DNA of 46,599 nt from Protofrankia sp. CiT1 (GCF_917627385.1 NZ_CAKJTL010000103.1:1734-48332); one strand, 5' to 3'. Shown: positions 24,547-36,679, numbered from the stretch's first letter. Notes: a model not told the origin generated them from the letters alone. Numbers and translations are program-made.

Positions 24547-25536
24547 GTGAGTGAGTCTGTTTCCGGCGTTGCGCCCAGTGAACGTCCGCCGCTCGAGCCG
24601 ACTGACGCGGGGGGGCTCGACGCGGCCGGCGCTCTCGCGCTCCTGTGTGCCGGCGCGATAACCGTCACGGGCCGCTTGGTCGACGCCAGTAACGCGACCC
24701 TGTACTGCGAGATCAGCCACGATGGTGTCGTCGGGCACTGCGTCTACAAGCCGGTCCGTGGCGAGCGGGCGTTGTGGGACTTTCCCGACGGGACGCTCGC
24801 CGGCCGTGAACAGGCCGCCTATCTGGTCTCCGAGGCGACCGGCGCGGGGATTGTGCCACCCACGGTGCTGCGGGACGGCCCTTTCGGCGCGGGCATGGTC
24901 CAGCTGTGGATCGATACTGACGAGACCGTCGACCTGGTCGCGCTGACCCGCTCTGATGATCCTCAGCTACGGGCGATCGCGCTGTTCGACGCCGTGGTCA
25001 ACAACGCCGACCGCAAAGGCAGTCACCTGCTGCCTGGCCCGTCCGGCCGGATCTACGGCATCGACCACGGAGTGACCTTTCATGCCGAGAACAAGTTGCG
25101 CACGCTGTTGTGGACGTGGCGGGGGCAGCGGCTGCGCGCCGACGAGCTGGAACTGCTGACCCGCCTGCGAGTGGCGCTCAGCGCCTCGGGAGCGGAGCCG
25201 CCTGGCCAAAGGCGACGCGATAATGATCTTCCCGCGTCGCCGGAGGCCCCAGAAACAGAGCCATATGGCCAAAGGCGACGCGATAATGATCCTCCCGCGT
25301 CGCCGGAGGCCCCAGAAACAGAGCCATATGGCCAAAGGCGACGCGATAATGATCCTCCCGCGTCGCCGGAGGCCCCAGAAACAGAGCCGCCTGGCCGGCT
25401 CGCGACGGCGCTCGTCGGCCTGCTCACGCAAACGGAGATCGAGAGCCTGCGCGCGCGGATCGAGCGGCTGCTGACCGAACGCCGCTTTCCGGTCCCGTCC
25501 GGCGACTGGCCGCCTATCCCCTGGCCGCCGTTCTGA
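24547..25536 (+). CDS. SCO1664 family protein with expanded repeat linker
   Basis: 329 residues, of the SCO1664 family, a PI3/4-kinase-like fold of unknown substrate always near mshC. The kinase-like core shows YKPVRGERALWDFPDGTLAGRE (Lys and nucleotide loop), VVNNADRKGSHLL (catalytic Asp-Asn region) and YGIDHGVTFH (metal Asp). The family C-terminus RFPVPSGDWPPIPWPPF is intact. Between core and tail a 63-residue segment of three 21-residue repeats beginning GQRRRDND has been inserted in frame (25204-25392); the rest of the protein is normal, so it is presumably still functional. The start ATG/GTG at 24547 directly follows a short leader. Confidence 0.9.
   Translation: MSESVSGVAPSERPPLEPTDAGGLDAAGALALLCAGAITVTGRLVDASNATLYCEISHDGVVGHCVYKPVRGERALWDFPDGTLAGREQAAYLVSEATGAGIVPPTVLRDGPFGAGMVQLWIDTDETVDLVALTRSDDPQLRAIALFDAVVNNADRKGSHLLPGPSGRIYGIDHGVTFHAENKLRTLLWTWRGQRLRADELELLTRLRVALSASGAEPPGQRRRDNDLPASPEAPETEPYGQRRRDNDPPASPEAPETEPYGQRRRDNDPPASPEAPETEPPGRLATALVGLLTQTEIESLRARIERLLTERRFPVPSGDWPPIPWPPF
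25204..25392 (+). repeat. 63-bp tandem repeat, three copies, in frame, with inverted arms
   Basis: Copies at 25204-25266, 25267-25329 and 25330-25392 differ at only one internal base and in the last six bases of the third. Each contains GGCGACGCG then ATAATGATC(C/T)TCC then CGCGTCGCC, a perfect 9-bp inverted repeat with a 13-base loop. GAGCCGCCTGGCC flanks the array on both sides (25195-25207 and 25384-25396). Each unit adds 21 residues to the SCO1664-family protein without changing frame. Confidence 0.95.
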
Positions 25537-25561
25537 GCGGCTCCGGCAAGAGGACTGTCCA

Positions 25562-25599
25562 GGCGGCGCCTCGCGATCCACGCGCCCCAGCCCCGCTCT
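25562..25599 (-). repeat. Dispersed intergenic repeat, copy D (inverted)
   Basis: On the minus strand this reads AGAGCGGGGCTGGGGCGC, GTGGATCGCGAGGCGCCGCC, matching the first two blocks of copies A and B almost exactly. It lies between the SCO1664-family gene and mshC. Confidence 0.6.
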
Positions 25600-25675
25600 T
25601 GATCCACGTTCTTCTTGCCGGTCGCTCTTATGGCAATTGGGCCCGTCTGACACGGACCCAGCTACGCTGACACGC

Positions 25676-26932
25676 ATGCAATCCTGGCCGGCCCCCGCAC
25701 GCTCTCGGCTTCCCGGCCGAGGATTCCCGCTCCGGGTTTTCGACACGGCCACCGGATCGGTGCGCCCGCTCGCGGCCGGGCCGACAGCCCGTATGTACGT
25801 CTGTGGGATCACCCCGTACGACGCGACGCATCTCGGGCACGCGTTCACCTACCTTACCTACGATCTCCTTGCGCGGGTCCTCCTGGACGCCGGCCACGAC
25901 GTTCGCTATGTCCAGAACGTCACCGACGTCGACGACCCGCTGTTCGAACGCGCCAGGCGGGACAACCAGGACTGGCGGGAGATCGCCCGAAGCCAGATCG
26001 ACCTGTTCCGGACGGACATGGCCGCGCTGCGCATCCTGCCACCAACGGCATATGTGGGAGCGGTCGAGTCGATTCCGCTGGTCATCGAACTCATCGAGAA
26101 ACTGCGCGGCCGTGACGCCACCTACGAGGTGGACCGGGACATCTATTTCCCGATCGGGGCGGCTCCCCATTTCGGCGAGATCTCCCATCTGAGCCACGAC
26201 ATGATGGTCGACCGGGCGGCCGGCAATGGTGGCGATCCCGGCCGCCCCGGCAAGCGGAATCCGCTCGACCCCCTGCTGTGGCGGGCGGAGCGCCCTGGTG
26301 AGCCGGCATGGCCGTCGCCGTTCGGGCCGGGCAGGCCGGGCTGGCACATCGAGTGCGCCGCGATCGCCCTGGCCCATCTGGGGGAGCGGATCGACATCCA
26401 GGGCGGTGGTACGGACCTGATGTTTCCGCACCACGAATGCGGCGTTGCCCACGCGGAGGTGGCCAGCGGTGTCCGGCCGTTCGCGCGTACCCATGTGCAC
26501 ACCGCCATGGTCCACCTTGACGGTCACAAGATGTCGAAGTCGAGAGGGAACCTGGAGTTCGTGTCCCGGCTGCTGGTCCGTGGCGTGCCACCGGCGGTGA
26601 TCCGGATCGCGCTCCTCGGCCACCGGCACACGGCCGAGTGGGAGTGGGCTCCCTCGCTCCTGGGCCTCGCCCGCGAGCGGCTGGTTCGCTGGCAAGCCGC
26701 GATCGGTCACGAGCGTGGCCCGGATACCCGGCCGCTGCTCGACGACGTGCGCCGGCACCTGGCCGATGACCTCGACGCGCCGTCCGCCGTCGCCGCTGTC
26801 GACCGCTGGGCGGGCGCCGCGCTCAGCACGGGAGGCGATGACCCGCAGGCCCCCGCTCTGGCGCATGCAATCATCGACTCGTTACTCGGGGTGGACGTTG
26901 AGCCGATCATGGCTGGAGGAAGTTCAGTTTGA
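25676..26932 (+). CDS. mshC: Cysteine:GlcN-Ins ligase, mycothiol biosynthesis
   Basis: 418 residues from the ATG at 25676. It activates cysteine with ATP and joins it to glucosaminyl-inositol, the penultimate mycothiol step. The class I synthetase motifs are plain: [16 protein letters not shown] (HIGH-like, with the first zinc Cys), GWHIECAAI and [12 protein letters not shown] (zinc and cysteine binding), and HKMSKSRGN (KMSKS). [14 protein letters not shown] and ECGVAHAE separate MshC from cysteinyl-tRNA synthetase, and the length is typical. The stop overlaps the next start (TGATG), coupling it to a DivIVA-like gene. Confidence 0.97.
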   Translation: MQSWPAPARSRLPGRGFPLRVFDTATGSVRPLAAGPTARMYVCGITPYDATHLGHAFTYLTYDLLARVLLDAGHDVRYVQNVTDVDDPLFERARRDNQDWREIARSQIDLFRTDMAALRILPPTAYVGAVESIPLVIELIEKLRGRDATYEVDRDIYFPIGAAPHFGEISHLSHDMMVDRAAGNGGDPGRPGKRNPLDPLLWRAERPGEPAWPSPFGPGRPGWHIECAAIALAHLGERIDIQGGGTDLMFPHHECGVAHAEVASGVRPFARTHVHTAMVHLDGHKMSKSRGNLEFVSRLLVRGVPPAVIRIALLGHRHTAEWEWAPSLLGLARERLVRWQAAIGHERGPDTRPLLDDVRRHLADDLDAPSAVAAVDRWAGAALSTGGDDPQAPALAHAIIDSLLGVDVEPIMAGGSSV

Positions 26933-27798
26933 TGGGTGCCGACTACCGCCGGGCCGACACCGGCACCGACGCCGAACGGCCGAGGTTCGATGAGGTGGCG
27001 CGGGGTTATGATCCACGTCAGGTTGAGGAGTACCTGGCCACGCTGTGGCGGTATGCCAGCCAGGTGACGCGGCGGGCGGCTGCGGCCGAGGCGGCGCTGC
27101 AGGCTGACCGCCGCCGCCGCGAGGACGAGACGCGCCTGCCTGACCGCTTCGCCGCGCAGGCAGGCGGGCGGATCGGTCTCATGCTGACCATCGCCCAGCA
27201 GGAAGCAGACGAGATCGTCACAGGCGCCCGCTGCATCGCGGAGCAGGCGCTGGAGGAGGCGGTCGAGGACGCCGCCGCCAACCACCCGATCGTACGCAAG
27301 GCTCGTGAGCAAGCGGACAAACTGCTCCTCGACGCGGTCGAGGAGTCACGCCAGCGTGCCCGGCAACGCTGCGAGGAGATCGAGACGCAGATCGAGCGGG
27401 TGTCGGGAATCCTCGAGGGGCTACGGCACCAGCAGGGCGAGGTGCTCGGCGCGCTGCTGCGCGTGCGGAGCCTGATGGGCTCCGGTGAGATCGACCGTGC
27501 GGTCATGGACCTGGCTCGCGCCGGGACGACGGCCGCTACCGGGCCCGCGCAGCCGTCCGAGCAGCCCGGAGCGTATATGCCGACGGAGGTGCACAGCGCG
27601 GACCAAGGCGTGACGTACAGTCATAGCGCCCATGAACCCGTGGCGCATAAGCATCCGGCCGGCGGCTCGGCACCGGAGGCGGCCGGGGGCGGTGCCGGAG
27701 CCAGCTTCTTCATCCGGGCATCGACCACAGCGAGTAGCACCCGGCCGGCGTACCGCGGCGAAGACGACATCATCGATGCTGAGATCGTCGAGGAGTAG
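26932..27798 (+). CDS. DivIVA-like coiled-coil protein
   Basis: 288 residues starting at an ATG that overlaps the mshC stop. The N-terminus has RFDEVARGYDPRQVEEYLATLW, the pattern of DivIVA-domain proteins (F....RGYD...VD.FL). Residues 45-190 are continuous coiled coil rich in Ala/Glu/Arg, including QQEADEIVTGARCIAEQALEEA, as in DivIVA/FilP-like scaffolds. The last 90 residues are Pro/Gly/His-rich and disordered, ending in the acidic DDIIDAEIVEE. DivIVA-type proteins organise polar growth or septation in actinomycetes. Its coupling to mshC is unusual and may reflect only shared expression. It ends one base before the convergent PAC2 gene. Confidence 0.82.
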   Translation: MGADYRRADTGTDAERPRFDEVARGYDPRQVEEYLATLWRYASQVTRRAAAAEAALQADRRRREDETRLPDRFAAQAGGRIGLMLTIAQQEADEIVTGARCIAEQALEEAVEDAAANHPIVRKAREQADKLLLDAVEESRQRARQRCEEIETQIERVSGILEGLRHQQGEVLGALLRVRSLMGSGEIDRAVMDLARAGTTAATGPAQPSEQPGAYMPTEVHSADQGVTYSHSAHEPVAHKHPAGGSAPEAAGGGAGASFFIRASTTASSTRPAYRGEDDIIDAEIVEE

Positions 27799-28641
27799 TC
27801 ACTGGCCCCGCCGCCGCAGGTACCGTTCGAACTCACGGGCGATCGCGTCCCCGCTGGCTTCCGGCAGCTCGGTCTCGGGCTCCCTCGACTCCAGCGCGCG
27901 GACGTATTCGGCAACCTCGCTGTCGCCCGCGGCGAGCTCATCCACCTGGCGTTCCCACGCCCGGGCCCGCTCGGCCAGGTCACCCAGAGGGATCTCCATG
28001 TCCAGCAGGTCCTCGACCCGCCGTAGCAGGGCCAGCGTCGCCTTCGGGCACGGCGGGTTCGCCACGTAATGGGGGACAGCGGCCCAGAAGGACACCGACG
28101 CGAGCTCGGCGCGGGCACATGCCTCCGCGAACACCCCGACGATGCCCGTGGCGCCTTCGTACTTCGACGGCTCCAGCCGGAGACGGGCAGCGGTGGCCGG
28201 GTCCCCAGCGGTGCCGCTGATCGGCACCGGGCGGGTGTGCGGAGAATCCGCGAGCAACGCGCCGAGACTGATCACCATCTCGCTGCCGAGCGCGTGGACC
28301 GCCTCGATCAGCTCCTCGGTGAAACCCCGCCAGCGCATGTTCGGCTCGAGACCACGGATCAGGACCAGATCGTTGTCACCACGGTCGAGACGGGCGACCG
28401 ACAGGCGTGTCGTCGGCCAGGAGATCTTGCGCGACGCGCCGTCGATCCCACTCACCGTGGGACGGTTGACCTGGAAGTCATAGTAGTCATCCGGATCAAT
28501 GGCACCGATCACCGTCGCGTCGAATGCCGATTCCAGATGTTCGACAGCCGCGGACGACGCGTCCGCGGCATCGTTCCACCCCTCGAAGGCAGCCACTACG
28601 ATCGGCGACCTTAGCTGCCCGACACCGGAGAACTCGATCAC
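27799..28641 (-). CDS. PAC2 family protein
   Basis: 280 residues from a GTG at 28641 with AGGAGG six bases upstream, which overrules the longer frame. It matches the actinobacterial PAC2 family: VAAFEGWNDAADASSAAVEHL at the N-terminus, LVLIRGLEPNMRWRGFTEEL and ALLADSPHTRPVPISGTA in the middle, and PHYVANPPCPKATLALLRRVE. The fold is related to proteasome-assembly chaperone 2; in bacteria the role is unknown, but the gene is regularly close to metH and mshC, as here. It is divergent from metH. Confidence 0.92.
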   Translation of the reverse strand: MIEFSGVGQLRSPIVVAAFEGWNDAADASSAAVEHLESAFDATVIGAIDPDDYYDFQVNRPTVSGIDGASRKISWPTTRLSVARLDRGDNDLVLIRGLEPNMRWRGFTEELIEAVHALGSEMVISLGALLADSPHTRPVPISGTAGDPATAARLRLEPSKYEGATGIVGVFAEACARAELASVSFWAAVPHYVANPPCPKATLALLRRVEDLLDMEIPLGDLAERARAWERQVDELAAGDSEVAEYVRALESREPETELPEASGDAIAREFERYLRRRGQ

Positions 28642-28847
28642 CTGCCACCTCCTGCCGCCCCGCGGCGGCCCACTGCCCCCGTGACAGTGCAACGGTACGT
28701 CCTACGTTGGTACGTGCCGGTGGTTCCTTGCGACCCGCTGTCCCAGCAATACCCGCTGCCCGGCCCGGCCCGCCTCGCCCCGCCGGGCGACAGGCCGCGA
28801 CCGCGCCGGCCACATGGCTGGTAATCCGGACAAACCCGATGATGGCC

Positions 28848-32410
<3,563 letters not shown>

Positions 32411-32414
<4 letters not shown>

Positions 32415-32440
32415 CACGGCCTGACACGACCTGACACGAC
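32411..32440 (+). repeat. 10-bp tandem repeat, three copies
   Basis: CTGACACGRC is repeated three times from the metH stop codon into the short gap before the HAD gene, followed by a partial fourth copy CTGATA. Its slippage would change only the spacing between the two genes. Confidence 0.85.
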
Positions 32441-32456
32441 CTGATATTCAGGTCAG

Positions 32457-33170
32457 ATGAACGTTGACGATGGTGTTGCGGCCGTCCTGTTCGACATGGA
32501 CGGCCTGCTGGTCGACACCGAGCCACTGTGGACGGTGGCCGAGCACGAGCTGGCGGAACGCCTCGGCGCCCGGTTCACCCCCGAGATCAAGGCCGCGATG
32601 ATCGGGCACGGCGTCGACACCGCCCTGCCGCTGATGCTGTCGATGCTCGGAGTGCCCGACGCCGACCCGCACGCGGCCGCCCGCTTCCTGATCGAGCGGA
32701 CCGCCGAGCTGCTGGGTGAGCCCGACCGGATCGTCCCGATGCCGGGTTCCATCGCGCTGCTGGACACGCTGGCTGGCGCGGGGATCCCGACCGCGCTGGT
32801 GTCGTCGTCGTTCCGCGTGCTGATGGATCCCGTCCTCGCCGTGATCGGCCTGGACCGGTTCGCGGTGACGGTCGCCGGGGACGAGGTGAGCCTGCGCAAG
32901 CCGCATCCCGAGCCGTACCTGACGGCGGCCGGGCTGCTGGGCGTGGCGCCACACCGCTGTGTGGTCCTCGAGGACAGCGAGGCCGGCGCCCGTGCCGGCA
33001 TCGACGCGGGCTGCGCGACCGTTCTCGTCCCGTCGTTCCCGATGGCCGCGCCGTCAGTGGTCACCGCCCGGTCGACCGTGCTGTCGAGTCTGCACGAAGT
33101 CACCGTGGGCCTGCTCGGCGGGCTGGTCGCGCCGCCAGCTGGAAAATCACGACTTTTTATGGACAAATAA
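32457..33170 (+). CDS. HAD hydrolase, beta-phosphoglucomutase/phosphatase-like
   Basis: 237 residues starting at an ATG 42 bases after metH. Motif I is LFDMDGLLVDTEPLW, followed by the helical cap; motif II is TALVSSSF, motif III the Lys in SLRKPHPEPYL, motif IV CVVLEDSEAGARAGIDAG. The DxDGxxxDTE form is that of phosphoglucomutase-like HAD phosphatases. The substrate is unknown. Proximity to metH on the same strand suggests a shared transcript and is conserved in some actinomycetes as far as I recall. The last 15 residues run into AT-rich DNA. Confidence 0.92.
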   Translation: MNVDDGVAAVLFDMDGLLVDTEPLWTVAEHELAERLGARFTPEIKAAMIGHGVDTALPLMLSMLGVPDADPHAAARFLIERTAELLGEPDRIVPMPGSIALLDTLAGAGIPTALVSSSFRVLMDPVLAVIGLDRFAVTVAGDEVSLRKPHPEPYLTAAGLLGVAPHRCVVLEDSEAGARAGIDAGCATVLVPSFPMAAPSVVTARSTVLSSLHEVTVGLLGGLVAPPAGKSRLFMDK

Positions 33171-33185
33171 TCCTATACTTGATCC

Positions 33186-34181
33186 ATGCTGTCCTTACCT
33201 CGCTTAACGGATATGGCGACCGGTTTCCGCGCGCTCGCCCTCGCGATATTCACGATCGGGCTGCTCCCGCTCGCCCTGGTCGCGACCATACTGCCAGCCG
33301 CCCGGCCCGCCGCGGCCTCGACGGTGGGGCCGGTGGACATAAGCGGTTCCGCGCCGATTCTTGTCAACACGCCGGCACTACTGCCAGCGCTTCCGATCCC
33401 CTACACATCGCCGCACCCGACCGCCTGCGCGGATGGCAGCCTCAGCTGCGTCGACACCACAATAAGCAATATGATTAATCGATTCACGCCGCTGGCTGCC
33501 GGATGTGCCCACAGCGCCGTCTTCTCGCTCGCCTATCTGCGTACGACCGAGGAATACCGGCGAGCCGCGGCCCAGCCCGGATTCTTCGCCGACGTCGCCT
33601 ATGTGACCACCGAGGACACAATGTTCGCGGGGGAGTACTTCGACGCCTACGACGCCTGGGCCCGCGGCGACATCGCACAGGTGCCACGCGCGTGGCAGAT
33701 CGCCTTCGATGCCGCGGACACCTCCGCGGTGTCCGGTGCCGGTGACCTTCTTCTTGGCATGAACGCCCATGTCAACCGCGATCTGCCATATGTACTGGCC
33801 GCGCTGGGCCTGGTCACGCCGGATGGCGCGAGCCGCAAACCAGATCATGACAAGGTCAACGTCTTCCTCAACCAGGTCGTGGAACCGCTGCTGGACGAAC
33901 TGGCGGCCCGGTTCGACCCGTCGACCAACGATCTGTCCACTCCGCTCGGGATCAGCTGGACGGCGCTCATGCAGATTCTGGAGACATGGCGAGAGTCCGC
34001 GTGGACGAACGCCGAGCGGCTCGTCAGAGCGCAGACTCCGCAGGACTGGGCAACCGTGGCCAATCAGATCGAGGCCACGGCGGCGACGACAGCCGCCACC
34101 GTCAAGGCGACCTACGCGTACCATCCGCCCCTGACCAGCAGCACCAGCCGCGATTCCTACTGCGCCGTCCATCACGGCTGA
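33186..34181 (+). CDS. Secreted DUF5995 family protein
   Basis: 331 residues with a signal peptide: hydrophobic ALAIFTIGLLPLALVATIL and an ARPAAAS cleavage region (an ATG at 33213 would also give one). The mature part matches DUF5995: CVDTTISNMINRF, FSLAYLRTTEEYRRA, DTMFAGEYFDAYDAWARGD and especially LGMNAHVNRDLPYVLAALGL. The HVNRD and acidic residues may bind metal, but activity in this family is not known. It starts 15 bases after the HAD stop but an AT-rich patch (33150-33180) suggests its own promoter. Confidence 0.85.
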   Translation: MLSLPRLTDMATGFRALALAIFTIGLLPLALVATILPAARPAAASTVGPVDISGSAPILVNTPALLPALPIPYTSPHPTACADGSLSCVDTTISNMINRFTPLAAGCAHSAVFSLAYLRTTEEYRRAAAQPGFFADVAYVTTEDTMFAGEYFDAYDAWARGDIAQVPRAWQIAFDAADTSAVSGAGDLLLGMNAHVNRDLPYVLAALGLVTPDGASRKPDHDKVNVFLNQVVEPLLDELAARFDPSTNDLSTPLGISWTALMQILETWRESAWTNAERLVRAQTPQDWATVANQIEATAATTAATVKATYAYHPPLTSSTSRDSYCAVHHG

Positions 34182-34313
34182 CCCCGCCGCTCTGGGCTGA
34201 TTGCGCTGCCTGGCTGGTTGCGACACCTGGTGCACGGGGGTGGGACACGCAGTTGCGCGGATGTCGGAGAATCCGTGTAGAGGTCCGTATGACATGGGGG
34301 ACGGTGTTGTGCA

Positions 34314-36314
34314 GTGTCTGTCTTAAATCAGTCCGGATCGAATCACTCCGCGGAGGCGGGTGACATAGGTGACCGTGGCGGAGCCGCGATCTGTCAGGGC
34401 CACACCACCGAACAGGCCACGGCTCCTCCGCTGTTGGACACCTTGAGTGAGGTTGTGTTCCGGACCGACGCGCAGGGCCGCTGGACCTACCTCAATCAGG
34501 CCTGGACGACGCTGACCGGGTTCGAGATCGAGGCCAGCCTCGGCACCGGTTTCCTGGAGTACGTCCATCCAGACGAAGTGGAGCACACCATCGCGCTGTT
34601 CATGGCGGTGGTCGAGGGCGGAGCCGATCACTGCCATCATGAGACCCGGTACCGCACCCGGGACGGAAGCTACCGGTGGGTGCAGATACGGGCCAGCGTT
34701 CAGCGCGGCCCCGACGGCGAAGTGATCGGCAACGTCGGGACGATCATAGACACCACCGGCGCTCGAGCCGGCTCGGTGGCGATCGGTGAGCACAATGCCA
34801 TGCTGGAGCTGGTCTCCCAGAATCTCCGGCTCGACGGGGTGCCGGTAGGGGTGATCATCTATGACCATACCCTGCGGATAGCGCGCAGCTCCCTGGTGGT
34901 CAACCAGCTTCTTGGTGTCCCGCAGGATTGCGGCGACCCGCTCCAGCAGCTCGTTGACCTCCTGCGGCCGAGCGACAACAAGGGGCAGACGCTGGGGGGC
35001 GACTGGGGGATGGTTGCGGTCGCGCTGCAAACCAGCATGCCTCAACTCGGTGACTTCGACCTGATCCACGGTGCTGGAACAGGCCGGTCACTGCGGCTGT
35101 CAGTGATCCCGTTCTCCTATCAGGAGAAGATCGCGCTGGCAGTCATCTTCTCGGACGTCAGCGACCTGCGCAGGGCTGAGCGCCACCAGGCGGGTCTGGC
35201 TCTGCTGGGTCAGCACGCGCTGTCCGGTCTCGATCTGCCGGCCCTGCTCGTCAAGGCCGGCGAACTGGTCACGTCGACCCTGGATGTCACGCTGTGCGAT
35301 CTCCTCGAAACCGAGGAGGCCGCGGACGGCGAAGCCAGGATGACCGCCCGGGTATCCCTCGGCCGGCCAGCGGGCGCGCGATCCCTCGGCTCATTGCCAG
35401 CTGCCCCGACATCACTGCTTGGCCAGATCCTCAGCGGGGATCAGCCATTGCTGATCGACAAGTCGGATCCCACGACCCGCGTGAACAGCGAAGACGGGCA
35501 GTGGCCGTGGATGGATGGCTGCCGTGCCACCGTCGGGGCTCGTATCGGCCCGGTCGGGCGCGCGTTCGGGGTGCTGGCCGTCCACAGCAGCACGCCACGG
35601 CGGTTCATGCTGGACGAAGTGCACTTCGTCCAGGCCGCGGCGAACATGCTCGCGCTGGCCGTCGAGTTGTCCCGCGCTCAGAACGATCGGGAGAGACTCG
35701 CGGTCTACGAGGACCGTCACCGTATCGCCCGAGATCTGCACGATGTCGTCATCCAACGGCTGTTCGCGACCGGGCTGCAGCTTCAGGCGGTCGGGAGGGC
35801 TGTCGCGGGTGAACCGGGCGTGCGCCTGAGCGGGGCGGTCGAGGAGCTGGATCAAACGATCGACGAGATCCGCCGTACCATCTTCGCGCTGAGTCCGCTG
35901 AGCACACACATCGGTGACCTGCGGGCCGAAGTTCAGCGGATCGTCACACAGGCGGAGGCCTACCTGGGCCTGACGCCCATCGTCCGCCTGGAGGGACCGA
36001 TCGATGACGGCGTGCCCAGGCCGATACATCAGCATCTGCTGGCCGCGCTGCGCGAGGCGCTCGCCAACATCGCCCGCCATGCGCAGGCCGACCACATCGC
36101 CGTCCGGGTGAGCGTCAGCAGCGATGACGTCCTGGTCGAGGTCCACGACGACGGACGCGGACCGGGCAGGGCAGCCCGCACTGGCGGTCTCGCGAACCTG
36201 TGCCAACGGGCGCTTGGCCTCGGTGGCCGGATGGAGTTCGGGCCGGGGAACAACGGCACCGGAAGCACGCTGACCTGGCAGGTGCCCCTCGCGTGGCAGG
36301 CGTCCGAGTCGTAA
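34314..36314 (+). CDS. PAS-PAS-GAF sensor histidine kinase (HisKA_3), orphan
   Basis: 666 residues from GTG 34314, no membrane helices, so a cytoplasmic sensor. A first PAS domain (40-150) shows FRTDAQGRWTYLNQAWTTLTGF and YRWVQIRASVQRGPDGEVIG; a second PAS-like region (165-285) reads GVIIYDHTLRIARSS; a GAF-type domain (295-455) follows. The dimerisation/phosphoacceptor helix is DRHRIARDLHDVVIQRLFATG with His at about residue 476, as in DevS/NarL-type kinases, and the ATPase domain has REALANIARHA (N box) and VHDDGRGPG (G1). No response-regulator gene is adjacent. The next operon begins 362 bases downstream and may or may not be under its control. No heme-binding histidine of DevS type is evident in the GAF part. 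Confidence 0.93.
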   Translation: MSVLNQSGSNHSAEAGDIGDRGGAAICQGHTTEQATAPPLLDTLSEVVFRTDAQGRWTYLNQAWTTLTGFEIEASLGTGFLEYVHPDEVEHTIALFMAVVEGGADHCHHETRYRTRDGSYRWVQIRASVQRGPDGEVIGNVGTIIDTTGARAGSVAIGEHNAMLELVSQNLRLDGVPVGVIIYDHTLRIARSSLVVNQLLGVPQDCGDPLQQLVDLLRPSDNKGQTLGGDWGMVAVALQTSMPQLGDFDLIHGAGTGRSLRLSVIPFSYQEKIALAVIFSDVSDLRRAERHQAGLALLGQHALSGLDLPALLVKAGELVTSTLDVTLCDLLETEEAADGEARMTARVSLGRPAGARSLGSLPAAPTSLLGQILSGDQPLLIDKSDPTTRVNSEDGQWPWMDGCRATVGARIGPVGRAFGVLAVHSSTPRRFMLDEVHFVQAAANMLALAVELSRAQNDRERLAVYEDRHRIARDLHDVVIQRLFATGLQLQAVGRAVAGEPGVRLSGAVEELDQTIDEIRRTIFALSPLSTHIGDLRAEVQRIVTQAEAYLGLTPIVRLEGPIDDGVPRPIHQHLLAALREALANIARHAQADHIAVRVSVSSDDVLVEVHDDGRGPGRAARTGGLANLCQRALGLGGRMEFGPGNNGTGSTLTWQVPLAWQASES

Positions 36315-36337
36315 CGCGATTTTTATTCGCACACTTT

Positions 36338-36361
36338 TTCTTATATAAGAATATTCTTATA
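36338..36361. promoter_or_regulatory. Overlapping AT-rich palindromes
   Basis: TTCTTATATAAGAA (36338-36351) and TATAAGAATATTCTTATA (36344-36361) are perfect, overlapping palindromes in a stretch that is strongly AT-rich against the GC-rich background. They lie between the kinase gene and the oxidase operon, the usual place for a regulator site or a promoter of transferred genes. The regulator is unknown. Confidence 0.5.
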
Positions 36362-36480
36362 CTGATTTTTCAGCCAAGAGCCCCGAGCCACCTCCGTACC
36401 GCCAACCGGCCACCCCGGCGTGCCCACGTCCGCGTTCCCGCCATGGGATGCGGTCGACAGCCGCCGGGAAAACCCGCGCC

Positions 36481-36522
36481 CCATCAGCCCGCTGGCACAG
36501 TTGTCTGCCAGCGGGCTGATGG
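36481..36522. terminator. Perfect 17-bp hairpin upstream of the oxidase operon
   Basis: CCATCAGCCCGCTGGCA (36481-36497) and its exact reverse complement (36506-36522) are separated by CAGTTGTC. It can act as terminator for the kinase transcript or as an attenuator in the operon leader. It is not followed by a T run. Confidence 0.65.
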
Positions 36523-36547
36523 TAATGCCGCTGGTCACGGGTTTCTG

Positions 36548-36679
36548 ATGCGTCTGAGACGATTTTCTTCCACTATGGATAGGCACGACAGGGACGTAGT
36601 GGGCCGGCGTCCACTGCCTCAGCAAAGGAAGAGCGTCGAACAGGCGCGCATCATCCGGCGTGCCGCGCCAAGGAGGTGA
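36548..36679 (+). CDS. Possible small basic peptide ORF (43 aa)
   Basis: An ATG at 36548 opens 43 codons rich in Arg/Gln and ending IIRRAAPRR; its TGA overlaps the GTG at 36676 (GTGA) and sits inside a perfect AAGGAGGTGA. The four-base overlap repeats the coupling seen between the downstream genes. There is no good ribosome site before the ATG and no recognisable family. It may be a leader peptide, a precursor peptide for the ThiF-like enzyme, or chance. Confidence 0.25.
   Translation: MRLRRFSSTMDRHDRDVVGRRPLPQQRKSVEQARIIRRAAPRR

Noticed and set aside
25204-25392. Three regular repeats considered as a small CRISPR array
   Set aside because: Units are contiguous with no unique spacers, are in frame in a conserved gene, and no cas genes are present.
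28642-28847. Cobalamin riboswitch upstream of metH
   Set aside because: No B12-box-like sequence or expected conserved blocks can be seen in the 200-base divergent region.
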